DNA of 64,000 nt from Trogon surrucura (Eukaryota > Chordata > Aves > Trogoniformes > Trogonidae). The notes under the pieces were generated by a model. It saw only the letters and a list, made by a program, of their open reading frames with translations. It did not search any database and had not been told where the DNA came from. The stretch is taken from NCBI GenBank assembly GCA_020746105.1, contig CM036619.1, forward strand, positions 55,933,135-55,997,134, read 5' to 3'. This document shows, piece by piece, positions 1 to 13,250 of this stretch (position 1 is the first letter of the stretch; each line of letters begins with the position of its first letter). Made by a program: the position numbers and the translations under genes.

Positions 1-2879
1 TATGTTTTCCCAGAGGCGTTCCTATCCTATCGTTACTGATAGGCTCAGCCTCAGCCAGTGGCAGATCTATCTTTGGAGCCAGCTGGCATTGACTCTGTCA
101 GACTTAAGGGAACCTTCTAGCAGCTTCTTGCAGAAGCCACCCCTACAGCCCCCCCTCACCCGCCACCGAAATCCAGCCAGGCAAACCTAATACAATACTC
201 AAAAGTGCTTTGGGATACTTTGGAGATCCAAATCAGCCATTAAGTGGACTTAACTACCCAGTTAAGTCAATTTTATGTCTGTTTTCCACTACTAAAGCAG
301 AAAAATACATCCAGAATGTATTGATCCTACTGTTCTAAGTGAAATATCATAGAGGTAAAGCCTTTATGAGAAGTCTTAGCTATGATTCTTTTGTTTTCTG
401 CAAAGGCAATGGAAACACAAGTCTGATCTCCTCCTAATATCCTCCCAGTCTACTCCTGAGGTGTAAGAAGAGAACATTCTCCTTGATTCCTGGAAAAAAA
501 TAGCCAGCTTAGTCATGAAAGGCCTAAACCACATTTTTGTATACATCCAAATCCGTTTTAGCCCTTCAGTACAGGCACAACACTGAAAGTGGAACCAAAC
601 ACCAAAGATTCAGCTTTAGTAAGCACATTTTTGAGCTTCACTCTGTTCCTTTACAGCTGGATTCAGTTTTGGGTCTCTGTTTTGCAGTATTGCTAAATCA
701 CCAAACTCCCTTCACTCACTCTCTCAGGCAGCAGCATTCTAAGAGAGCTGAGGCTGTGTAATTCTCACTCAGTCAGAGGTGGCTGTAAATCTGCAATTCT
801 CAGCCTTATGCACTTAATAAGGGGGAAAGATTTCTTTTTAAAAAAATAGTAATATGCTAGATCATATTTTAATGTTACAGTGTGATCTAGTTTAAGAATT
901 TAGACTTTTGTCCTGTCAGGCAAGCCATTTATGTAACACGTCCGGTGAATTACCACATTCAAGTACCTCCTTATGCAGCAAACTGAACTGAATTCAAACC
1001 TTGTGTATGATCAGCATTGCTCAACTCCTACCTTGTTTATGTCTGCTGCTGCTTTTAGCACTGCGTGTCTGTCTACAAATCAGCCATGTTTTGCTGGAAT
1101 CTGTCACAGAGGGTTGTACTCACTAAGTTAGTATTCTGTTTGGAATAAATCAAACAGGGCAAGTAAGAGGGTAGAACTGTAGGCAGCATCTGCCCTTACT
1201 TTGTGAAGATACTCTACTTAAGATTAACCCACTCTTCACTTTGTTTCTAGTTTTAATTTTATTCAGCTTTAAAATTTGTTGACAATGAACGAAATCTAAG
1301 TCATAAGTTAAAGGTTTAGCATGTTATCCATATTCAACCTTCTCTATACCTTTTTTGACTGTCTTTCTATTAATTATGTGGTAGCAAGGTTTGGCCCATC
1401 TCATGGCTTTCTTCTTACTAATCTGCAAAAAAAACACAACTTGCAGAAGTGTAAAAACCTAGTTAAAGTACACTAAATTTGCATGGTTGCTTAATAGCCA
1501 AATATTTCTCCCCGTTCCAGTTCCAACAGATAAACATAAAATTTATCCAAGCACAAAAGTTTCGTGTACAGAAAATTTCACCTTCCATCTCAATATTGAT
1601 AGCTTACTTTGCCAAATTGCATAAATCAATACAAAACCACGTGTGCCATGTCATGCATGAAAATTTTGCCCTTGCTAATTTGATTATCACAGCACATTAA
1701 TTTCTAAGAATACAGGATCTTCAAAAGATTCATCAAATCTAATCACTTTCTCAATAATAATGTAGCAAAATTCTATTATAAATTTATACTTACTTTAAAG
1801 CTTCCTCTGTTTCAAAGGTTGGTCCATATATTGACTACTTTGGTCTTTATTTGACTACTTCCAGCACATACAGCTTGTATCTCCAAGCTATTAGTCATCA
1901 AAGGCAGACAGACATATAGTTCTTTCTAGCTATAGGTGGTCTTCATGTGTTCATATGTTCTATATGTGTCCTATGTGGAACTCATCCTCATTTGTGCTTT
2001 TTGAAAATTCTCCTGTGTTAAACAAGGTCTCTGTTCTAGATAACCCAGAAGCACTTTATATCTGATCCAATTTGAATTAATTGGTTTTTGACAATCTGGA
2101 GGAGTCCAGATGAGGACTTGCCAGTGCCTCATACCCTGGTGTTACTTCCATGTCTCTGGAAATATCTGTCCTGTTACAGCCTAGAATTGGATTTCCTTCT
2201 TTAAGGCTGCATCATATTGATGGCTTATAAAAACACTGTGATAAATAATAGACCCAGGTCCTTTACCTCCTGTGTCATTTCTATTTATTGTGCTCTCAGA
2301 AATTTGCCAGAAATCCTTGATATTAGGACACAGTGTGCAACTTGGTATCACATCATAGGGCTTAGAATAGGAAAGAAAGGATTATTCTCTAATTGTGTAC
2401 CAAGGCTGTGTTAAAATTCCTGGCTCTGCCAAAATCTTTCTGCATGTCCTGGGACAAGTCAGGCTTTCTGTGCTTCTCTGGAAAAGGAAAATGTGATATT
2501 TTACGTTAGAGCACCACTGGAAATATATTTTCTTTGCTTCTTAGCAGTGCTCAAACTGAGGAATGATTGAAACCACAAAATCAACACAATTAGTATTCTT
2601 CAGAAATAATTTCCTTTAGTTTTGAGTTCAGATCATTACCATAAGGTTCAGTTATTGTATAAATTCACCAAGCAAATCATTAAAGGTGTGAGTATAATCA
2701 TTTGAGCCATTCAACATAATATCTGTCCTCTGCTCATGGTTTATCCTTCTTGTGCTCTTTCTTCTTCGTCTTCATGCTGAAAGGGATTTCTCGAACTAAG
2801 ACTATGTTTATATCTTATGATCGTGCTTAACATGCAGATAAGTGCTTGTCAGGAAGAATGACTGACATGAATAAAGGTA

Positions 2880-3640
2880 TAGAAATGGAAATTACTCCTG
2901 TAAGGTGGAAGCAAAACTCAAAACTCACAATGCACCCAATCTGGAGGAAGCAAATGATGCCCCTTCTCACATTCCGAAAGAACTGTCAGGTGAAATGACA
3001 GGTCCACTAGCAAAAATCTTTAATAGAGCCATTGACTCTGAGTGGTTCTATGTGACTGGAAAATATTGAATGCAGCACCTATCTTCAAGTAAAAAGATTA
3101 CATGGGCTACTCAGAATTTGTTTAGAATTTTAGAATTTTTTTTATGAAAATAATTTGGAAGTCAGATTAAACGTAAATAGGACCATACGAAAATAGATTT
3201 ACCAAGGTAACTTATGCCAAATTAATAGAATATTTTTGTGTGATAGTATAAATTATCTTCACAGCAGGAATGCAGTTGGTCAGTCTGTCTGGAATTCAAG
3301 AAGAGAACAGGTACAGTGCTGTTGAAATGTGCATTGGTTAAACTAGGTAATTATTACGGAAATTGTAGGACACATAAGAAAGCAATCAAAGGAGAGATGG
3401 TAATGGTTGATTATATTAGTGGCAAAAGCTCCTTTTTGATATAGGAGTTTCTCAAGTGTCAGTCTAAAGACTGGTATTTTCTGATTTGCCACCACTCGTC
3501 ACATCACAAAAAGGTAAAAGTGTGCTAATGAAGTTTACTCATGAGTTAGCAAGCATTGTACTTATATGGGAGGTCTGGGAAATGAGAGTGAACTGGGGCT
3601 CTTGAGGACAAAAGCACTGGAGAGGGCATGGGGGAGTTTA
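2880..3640 (+). mobile_element. Old CR1/L3-like LINE fragment, reverse transcriptase region
   Basis: The stretch keeps a string of phrases found in order in ancient amniote CR1 elements: a part like AGGTCCACTAGCAAAAATCTTTAATAGAGCC, a part like ATAGATTTACCAAGGTAACTTATGCCAAATTAATAGAATAT, a part reading AATTATCTTCACAGCAGG where live copies encode IYLDFSKAF, and a GGAGTTTCTCAAG block. It has many substitutions and no long open frame. I rely on remembered consensus, so the family name and limits are approximate. Confidence 0.5.
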
Positions 3641-6600
3641 ATAACAGGAAGCACACGATCTTACAATCAATGCCTTTTAGCAACTCGTATGCATATTAAT
3701 TGCTAGCTAGGAGACCAGGAGGTGGCATGATGTGCTGTTTGGCAGTGTTGTCCTTTGATGCCTGGGTTCTCAGGGGCTATGATCACTGTTCATGCAGCCT
3801 CAGGTCTTTACTCAGACAAGATTTTACAGTGATGAGGAGAATGAGGCATAACTGGTTCATTGAAGCAGGTCGCACTGATTCCATCTTTGTTAATTTAGCT
3901 GACATGCAGTCTTCCTACAGGTAGTCTCTTCTGTTTCTCCTGGCTCTACATACAATCCTGTGCTAATCTAAAACTAAGTAAAAGGCAGATATTTTGACAG
4001 CAGAAAATAATCACGCATCTCTGCGTGTGCTTTGCAGTATTTAGATTACTCCTTTGAACTGCCTGAAGTCGTTACAACACAATGCAAGCAAGAATAGAAT
4101 AGATCCCTCAGTGGTACAGTATATATACTGAAAACATGTGCGATCAAAATGTCTTCGCATTAGCAGCAGAGGTTTCTGCTAGCATTGTTGATGTGATAAA
4201 TAGGTAGCTAATTAAATATTCCAAATTATGCAGAACATGCCTTTAATGGCTGAAAGGCAGTCCGTCCATGTTTAGTTCCTTGCAGACTGTATAAAATTGT
4301 GTTTTCAAGCCCAACCTTCATTATATATCTGGGAGCGATTTATTCTTTCTTGGCTTATGTCTATGAATTTGTTCTTAGTAAACATAACGTCATGCAAATT
4401 GGAGAAAAAAGACACAGAGGAATTCTGGTGGCTGGTATTGAAGTTGAAAGTATCCTCCTCAGATTATTTTGCAATCATCTCTTTAGAATAGAGGCACTCT
4501 TCTGAGATAGAAGAAAAGAGGGGAAAAAAACCTTCAAAAATCTTCAAACAGCCTCTCTACTTATATAAACCGCCATAGCTATTTTTGTAGAAACAGAGCA
4601 CAGACAAATGCTATTGCCATGTTGTGGATGCCTAACAGAGACAATAGTGAACTCATTTCTGTTGCTTTAGTGTCAGTTAATATTTGTTCTAGATACACAG
4701 ATTTCAGCCTTAATTATCACATTTTTTCTCCCCCCCTCGGGGTGCGTATGTGTGTAATTGTTGTCATAAGTACCCAGTTCTTTCTGTTCTTCCCAGAGGT
4801 TTATCAAGAGCTGTCTACCTAAATGTGGCATTTTTTGATTGGTAGTCACTCACTACACTTTGGGATATATTTTATCCTTTCTTTGTGTGTGCTAAACGGC
4901 ATGGTGGGGTGAATTGAATCTTGACATTTTGAAGTGAAATAGGCTTGTTTTCTTTTTCAAATCCCTGAAGTTGTTTAGTGAAATGCTGCAGCCCAGGCGC
5001 TTTTTTTATTGATATATAAATAGAAAGAAGATTAGTTTTGAAAGCACAATGGCTGCTTACAGACTACAAAACAGTGGAAAAAAGGGATGAGTATACCTTG
5101 ATGTCAGTAACAGTTTTCTGGGGGTGGGGGCTGGACGGGAGGAGAGGAGAAGGGAGAGAGAGGAAGGTTTAGAGATGAAAGGAGATGTCTCTCAGCCTAA
5201 TATCTGTATTGGTGAAGTGTGCCGAATGGAAGGTGTGGTGAGAAAGGTCAGTTGTCTGTAATTCACTTTTAACTTATCTAAAGCTGTCTTTGCACTTAAT
5301 TCGAAGCAGTGATTGGATTGGAAGTTCCATATCTATACATCATCTTCAGCCTATTATTCCGTGTATGCTGATTTATTCTTTTCAACGTTATTTCATCCTA
5401 AGTTACTTTTATTCCTTTCAATTCCTTCAGTTCTTTGTGATCAGTAATGCTCAGGTCTAGTAATGGAGATAGCCACGGCGTTCAAAAAGATTATATGAAA
5501 ACTTCAAAAGATACCTAATTTCTGAGGTTGCCTTACCTGTACTGCTTGTAACTTTACTGCTTCTTTTATAGAGTGGTTTCTCTGCTGTTACTGACCCGAA
5601 TATTGCCCAGTTAAATGATTACAGTTGATTGAATTTGCTTCTCAATTAAAGATAAGTATTCTAGCCAAAAGACTAAAATAGAATGAGTGTTCTCAAATGC
5701 TGAGTGTTGTAGCATTCAGAGAACTGAAATACAGCATCCATTAAAGACTGAAGTGTGGTAACAGCCTTATATACCAAACAATCACAGCTGTAGTAATTTG
5801 TCAAGGAAATATATTTTGGTACTGAAACAGGCAAAATTAAAATTCTCAGCACAATGGTTCGATACTGTTCATTTAGCTTTATCTACCTAATGATTCATCC
5901 GTCACGGACATACAAACATTGACACAGTGTATTCACAACCTAAACACAGGACTTCACTGGCAAGAGCTTTTTTTGCGAATTTTCCAGCTTTCAACTAGCT
6001 GCCAGACATGTTAGTAAGCTACAAAATCCCAGGAACTTTAGAAATGCCTAGGTAAAAAAGAAAAATGCGTTTGCAATAGAAGAGGCCTCTGATGAAAAAC
6101 TTTATCTGTGTTACTCTCTACAGCAGATCTATGTCCAATCCAAACAGCACAACTTCAATCCGTACCCTTCTCAGAGTAAAGGAGTGAATGGATGTACAGT
6201 ACAACTGCACATTCAAACAAATCAAAAGGAATTTTTTCTTTGCATCTGTACTTACGCAAATCAGCCCTAAAAATGTCAAAATGACACCATACAATTCTTT
6301 TGAGGTACAACTAGTTAAATCATAGGGCTTCCAACATTTCTGAACAATAAATAGGTACTTGCGACTTGCCTGTTGCAATGATAAATGTCTAAATTAGCCT
6401 TGCTGGAATATAAGCTGTCCCTTCGGAGTTTTCTGTGCATTTCACACCAAGACTTTAGATTTTTAAATCTTCTGCACTAATAGTAGCATGAGAGAATGTG
6501 TGGAGAGTTCTGTTCAATACCTAAAAATTCTAAAAGAATTGGTAAGTGGGCTGAATGAATAATTCAGTATTGTAAAGAAAGTTCAATAAACTACAGCTAT

Positions 6601-7422
6601 TATAAAAGCAAATTTTCTCATAAGGGATTTGAAGTACAGGCTCCAAGATGTGTTGAGCATTTACACACATAGCTCCCACTCATGTAGTTAGTTACTAATG
6701 CAAGATTTTCACTCATTATCCCCAAATGTCAATGACAGAGCAGATTCACAATTTTTTAATAGACTTCCATGAAGAAAAAAACAGTTTACAATACAGTAAT
6801 GTCCTAGAACACATTTAAGTTTATGAGCTGAATTAGTTCGCTGGGAAAGATCTTAAAAAGAAGCCCTAAGCATCATCAAATTAAATATGTAATGATAAAG
6901 TCAGTTAACTGTCTGTGTGCCTATAATGTGATTTTGTAGTTGGCAAAGACTGGTTAAGAGGATATGTAATAGAAATACTGAAAATCTTGTTATATTGCGT
7001 TACCCTGTACTGTTAACCTGGTAATGCAGAAAGATGCATGTACACTGATGTGTATTATACATATATATAAAAATAATTTGACACATTAGAAAAAAAGACA
7101 TTTTTAGCTGTGATCTAGACTGCCAAAAATGAATCACTCTGTTCAGTTAGCTTTCATATTTAATTGCCTACGTAGTCATCTGTGGACATAATGTTGGCAT
7201 ACTCTGTGTAATACGATAGAGTCTCGTTTTAGGTGTATAATGAACTTCAGTTTCCTAAGTGGAGTTGATATTAGGTGACATTTTCCTTGTTGAGAAAATT
7301 GCATTTCTTTGAGAAGCTTTATGGCAAAAGATGAAGAATCTGAGTTTTGTCAGTTTTAGCAAAATATTTGCAATGTTGGAAAACAAGCTGAATGTTTTGA
7401 TGGTAGATTCCCAAAGACTAGG

Positions 7423-7465
7423 CTATGAATAAGAATTCTATAACTCACTATGAGTAAGAATTCTA
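7423..7465. repeat. Short tandem duplication, 25-bp period
   Basis: The 18-bp block CTATGAATAAGAATTCTA at 7423-7440 recurs at 7448-7465 with one change (A to G). This is a small local duplication with no evident function. Confidence 0.7.
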
Positions 7466-8132
7466 ATATCTTGGACCCCTGTGATTTCTGCTGATTGTAC
7501 CTCAAAAGAGTGTCTCAGGTAGAGTCAAGAACTTCTTGAATGCTTCAGGACATAAGACATGCTTTTGTTGTGGCAAAAAAAACCAAAAAAACTTTCCGTT
7601 AATTAGAACCCACTAGATTTTTCTTCATAAATTTCATCTCAACATTTAGAGTGCAAATGTCGAAGCAAAATTTGAACATCATTTAAAGATAGGAGCCTTT
7701 CAAGGGGAACCTTCAAACTGGATGTTTTGTTCACACTTGCCTTTGTCTCTTCTGAAGACCATTCTCACAGAAGTTAAAGGTCTCTCAATTACAGCGTGTC
7801 ACTTAGAAGAGCGTGAAAATGCCAGGGATTTAATTATTGCTGTTCCATTGCCACAGCAATTGTTGTGTATTTAATTTTTCTCTTAAAAGTAGAGCAAGGG
7901 GAAAAAACAACTGGTAAGGGTATCCAGCGTGTTTTTCTCTCCTTCTCATGAAGCTACATAAAAGTCCTGACTGAGTAAAACAACCTGTTGTGGCTTCCTT
8001 AGCTTGCTGTAGCATGATCAGCAAGAAGAGGGAAGGCCATGCAAAGCCCAGGCAAAATAATTGAAGGTGGATTTTGTGGTACCCAGAGCAAACCTCGCAA
8101 AAGAATTCCCAAAGAGCCTAATGAGAACATTG

Positions 8133-8156
8133 GTAGACTTCATATTTGAAGTCTAC
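8133..8156. repeat. Near-perfect palindrome, 10-bp arms
   Basis: The arms are GTAGACTTCA (8133-8142) and TGAAGTCTAC (8147-8156), separated by TATT. The arms are exact reverse complements. This is too short for a pre-miRNA; it may be a chance palindrome or a protein-binding site. Confidence 0.7.
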
Positions 8157-11100
8157 TGGACCGACTCGGGGGGCAGATTCAGATGGCAAACAGACAAAAG
8201 CAGCTCTGACTAGTTTACAGCAAACCTTGTGATCTCCATGTCCACCACGGACATAAAACAGATTTTTACAAGCCCCTGATGCTTAGGGACTTCACTTTTG
8301 ACACAAATAAGAAATCTGTGAGCATTCGCTGTATGTTTATTAGCTTTTCAAAAGAAGATCTGACTTTCCCATTTTCCCCTGTCTATGAAAAATTTGGTGC
8401 CCTGAGGATGGAATGGATTTTATGTCATTCTAGACCTCCCAAGGGAAGAAGTTCCTCTCTCTTTTGCTATGGTAATGCTGAGCCAATGGAACTCGGTAAT
8501 TACATGTGAGGGCTACCAGCGTGTGCTTACGTCCCTTCAATTTTCCTTGGAGGTCGTCTTGGCTTTCCATTTACCTGGAAGGGGAAAAGTTAACAGTGTC
8601 AAGTCAAGCACTGCTACTTAGAATTTGGAAAGAAATATATTCATCTGTCATGCCAGTTTCTCTCTTAATTTGCTCTTACAAAATCCAGCCTTTGTTGTTA
8701 GACAAGTTCAGAAACACAGGCAGCTTTCAGCCAGCTACTCAAGAGTCCGCACTGCAATCAATCTTATAGCAAAGTGGGAGAATTCAAGATAGCATAAAGT
8801 AGTGAAAGAATTCAGTCTAGAAGGGGCAAGTGTGCATTACAGTTGCACAAGTCTAAACTGCTCTTAATTTGTTCAGTTTTCTTCCAAAAGATAATATTGA
8901 AGGGGGAGAGAAATTTCAGAGTCAGGCACAGAAAAAGCTACGTGAGCAGGGACAGAAAGATTGGGCATTGACCATTTAAGGAAAAGACAAGAATAAGCAC
9001 AGTAAAAGCAAACAAATTAATAAACTGTAGATTGTACCAGGAATTTTTATTCTCCATAAATCAACTAATAGAAGCGCAAAGGGAACAGATTTTCAAATTA
9101 ACTTGTATTTAAACTAGAAGGGAAAGCATTAATATAATGCTTAATTGGACTATGAAACTGATTGTGACCAGGTGCTGCTTGGGCTGAGATTGTGGTAAGA
9201 TTCAAACATGGACTGGGCATCTTTGTGGATATGAAAAGTCTGCAGAGGTAAAATTGTTAAAATTCAGGTGTAAATACTGCTAAAAAGCATTTTGAAAGTC
9301 ATGTAAAACTTGGTATTTCAAAATGTAGGGCAATATCTTGCCATTAGGGGATTGGAAACAGTTTTTTCCACATCTGCATTTTACGGTATCTCATACTTTC
9401 CGTAAAACATCCAGAACTTCACAGAAACTGAATATGAGAACAGTTGGGCTCAGGTCTAATCCAATATGGCAATTCTTACATTATGATTAATGAGGTTCCC
9501 TTTATCAACAGCTGTGATTCTGACCTTTGTGGCTCTGCTGCTTACCTCCTGATTGATACATTTTCATAACCTGCATCTCATTTTGAATAAAATAAAAATC
9601 TAAATAACTTTCATTCAATTGCTATAACCTTTTCAAATATTTGCTCTTAACAAGGACGTTCAAATCATCTGTTCACAGAATCTCAGATTGTACATGAACA
9701 GCACTCTTCTAGAATAATACTACTTGTTAAGATTTTTTTTATATGCAGACATTCATTATGAAAGAGAAATATCCTCTGACATTTGAGAGAGTAATAACGT
9801 GTCTACACTAACCTCCCTGCATCTAAAACTTGAATTCCTGCTTTGGAGACCCAGTTTTAGAAATGTGCATCTCTCATTTAGTATTGTGACAGGGTTAGAT
9901 GTATTCAGATTCCTTTCCTGGTTTGTGATGCTAGTGTGATTCGGGACATGTTAGCCTGATGTGTTGTAAAATGAGCCAGTTTATCTTTAGTTTAGCCTCT
10001 GATCAGTGGGAAGAGTGCTTTTCCTTTGGGAGCTGGATGCAAAATAACTGAAGCAGATTGAAGTTGGCAGTGACTAATGAAGTCTTGTGAGTCAGGAATC
10101 AGTTGGTTACTGCATAGGATGGATTGAGAAAAGAGTAACAGCAGCCTCTTTGTTGAGTTATACTGTCTCCTTTTTTTTAGCATTATCAGTGCTTCTGTGA
10201 AGAAAATCTGAAAAAAAAAATAATCCTGATGTATGTCTCTGAAACACACACATACCACACACACATTTGTTACAGTGGAGATAATTCTAGGCTTCCATGT
10301 TCAATGAGACAGCGTAGTTGCCTAAAGGTGTTCTACAAGTTAATAGTATTAATCAGTCACACAGAATTTATGGAGCTAGAATTCCAACTGAAATTAGCAC
10401 GAGTTAAAACCTCAGTCATTTATTTCTCTGAGAGCTCCCCCTACTTTGCCAGTTTGATAATATGCCCTGTTGTCACTGAACCTGGCACAATAAATGTGTT
10501 GTGATGCAGGCACCACCGAGCAGCCTGCTGCAGGAGTTTTGCACAGAGAGTAACTACTGTGAGTAGAAAGCCCCGCAATCAGTTTTGTGTTTACCATACG
10601 TATGAAATGTGTGGCCATGGAGTGCAGGCTGAGGGACCGTACCTGGCAAGGCCCTGCCTCCAGCCTGGCAGCTGACCCGGGTCAGGAATCACTGCAAAGA
10701 GCTTCTGCTTTAAGCCCATGATTAAATGATTTTTATGACTACCAACTGGATGTAAAGCAGATGAAGGAGGTCAATCACTGAGAAGGAGAACATGCCCTCC
10801 TTATGCAATTTTTGTAGAGTTTAGCTGAGCTTAGTGTTCAGGGTAGCGCTGCTGCAGACCTACTGCCCAGACCATCATTACTGGAGTTTTTCAGCAATGC
10901 TACAGCAATTCAGAAAAATGCTGTGGTGTTACAGTGTTTTTGTTCCTGAGGTGTTTGATTACTGAAGACTTTTGCTAAAAAATTTTTTTTAAGACTTTTC
11001 TTTTTTTAGACTTGTTATTTTTTAGACTCACAACAATCTGGGGAGAGATTGTGGAGCAAACTGGCTCAAGCTCTCTGCAGTCTAACTGTCCCAGCCTGCG

Positions 11101-13020
11101 CACACAGAGAGCAACAAGATTTGTGTTTTCCGCCTCATTAAGCTGACAGCAGAAATTAGTTTGTGGTATTAAAAACTAAAAAGTTAAATTACAGCTACAC
11201 GTGTCCTTTATGCAATGGGGTGTGTGAAAGATGTTTGATTTTAATGTTTGCTATAATGGAGAATTTAAATTGCAATGTTTGTCAAATCTCTAATCTTTGT
11301 TTCAGAGTGGAATATTAATTACGCTTTTAACTACAAGAGGTAAATAAAATGAGCATCCACTGCCTGCCTAAGGGTAAATTGCAGATTACTGACAACGTGA
11401 CGTGGCGTACTAAATGTCAGTTTTGTCAAACAAATTTAGAGGAATAGTTAAACTATTAGCTTCCTGTTGTTACAGGGTTTTTCTTGCAATGAATGACTGT
11501 TCCTAGCAGCAGGGGCACTGTACCATATGGAACACTAACAGAGCTAAATTGAATAAACGAGATGAATGAGGAGATAGCACTACAGACGCACTCAATTAGT
11601 TTATAACTGTCTATTAACTTCTGTTGGTGGTTTTGAATAAACAATAGATTAACCATTACACCCCTTCATCTTCTTTCTGAAACCGGTAGAAAGACAGTAT
11701 AATGATGGCACACAGTGAAGAAACTGAGCAGTTACTTCTTTATTTTTGCCTCCTGCTTCTTAATGACTCAACTTGTGAGGTGTTGGCTCTACCTGCAAGT
11801 AATAAAATGCATTAATTCCAAGAAGCAGATCAAAATATTTCAGATGTGGCTATGCATGCAAAGTAGTTCTTTGAAAACCATTACCAGGAGTTACTCTACC
11901 TGTTTCTTAGGACCTGGTTTAGTAGTAGGGAAGCACTAGTATGGCATGTGCACCTGAGCCAGTCATGATGATTTATTTGGTAGTTAAAGTGCTTTCACCA
12001 GTGCCAAAATAAAAATATAATTAATATATCTGCCTATCTCTCTGTGCCCCAAACCACTTTTACCCTCAAACTACTTTTAGCAATTAAGAGCTGATGCGTT
12101 AGTGTGCCCATCTAGGAAAACGTGTTTGATTTTGTGTATCATATTATGTCCTACCTGAGTCATTAGGACCAGACTATTTCCATCTAATCTAAATCCTGAA
12201 TAAATACACATAATACAAGATACTACTGTCACTGGTTTCCATTTCAAGGTATTGGAGAGAACTGAGAACCTCCAGGGGGCACTGAGCTTGCCTGTCACTC
12301 TATTGGGATATTTTTATTGGGAAATTTCCAGTAAAAATATCAAAAGACCTCACTCAAGCTATTCCACATCACATTTTCACAATAGGTGTTCAAACATGTA
12401 ATCAGTGAAGGTATTGCCACTGATGAACCTGAAATCCCAAACAGTAGACATAAAAAATGGGCAAGGTAAGTTAAGAGCGGATGGAGGGAATAAAATAGTA
12501 AATATAGCAAGATATGATTAGCTCCCAGTCTGTCCGTGAGAGTCCATAACTGCCATAAGCCTTGACACTGTGATTGCTTGAAGTTCAGCACTTTTAGATA
12601 TAATCCTGAATCAAGCTTAGCTTATCTTTTAACTTCTCTCCAAATTCTTATCTAAGTTGAGAGCCACAGGTTTGTTTTGAATCCTTGTCCCAGAGCAGTG
12701 CCGAGGGCCACTCTGCCCATCTGTTGGATCATCTTGAAACAGGACATTACAGTTTTTGGGAGACACTTAAAATTTCATCCTGTTTTTAGCCTTGTTGCTG
12801 TTTAACAGCTACTGCTGCTTAGTTATACAGATAGCACAGGTAGCTGGGAAATGTTGGGGAGCAGGTGTTGAACATTTCAAGGAGAACTGGGAACACAGTA
12901 TTTAGGAAACACAGTACGTTAATTTGTAGAAAGCTTGAATCTATTAGTTGTACTGCTCATGAATAAAGTTGTTTGTAGAAGCTTCCATTTATCTGGACCA
13001 ACCCTCCATTTAGGTAATGT

Positions 13021-13250
13021 CATAGAATCATAGAATCATGGAATGGTTTGAGTTGCAAGGGACCTTGAAGATCATCTACCTTCAACCCCCTACCATGGGC
13101 AGGGACACCTTCCACTAGACAAGGTTGCTCAAAGCCCCATCCAGCCTGGCCTTGGACACTTCCAGGGAGGAGGCTTCCACAACTTCTCTGGGCAACCTGT
13201 TTCAGTGTCTCACCGCCCTCACAGTAAATAGTAATAACATTCATCTTACT
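13021..13250 (-). mobile_element. CR1 LINE, 5'-truncated 3' end
   Basis: Read on the + strand, it begins with the reverse complement of the CR1 terminal repeat (CATAGAATCATAGAATCATGG). It then has the typical 3' UTR text: AGGGACCTTGAAGATCATC, CATGGGCAGGGACACCTTCC, and CCATCCAGCCTGGCCTTGGACACTTCCAGGG, then the end of the coding part (CTCTGGGCAACCTG, reversed). About 230 bp survive, a common length for avian CR1 relics. It is not coding. Confidence 0.9.
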
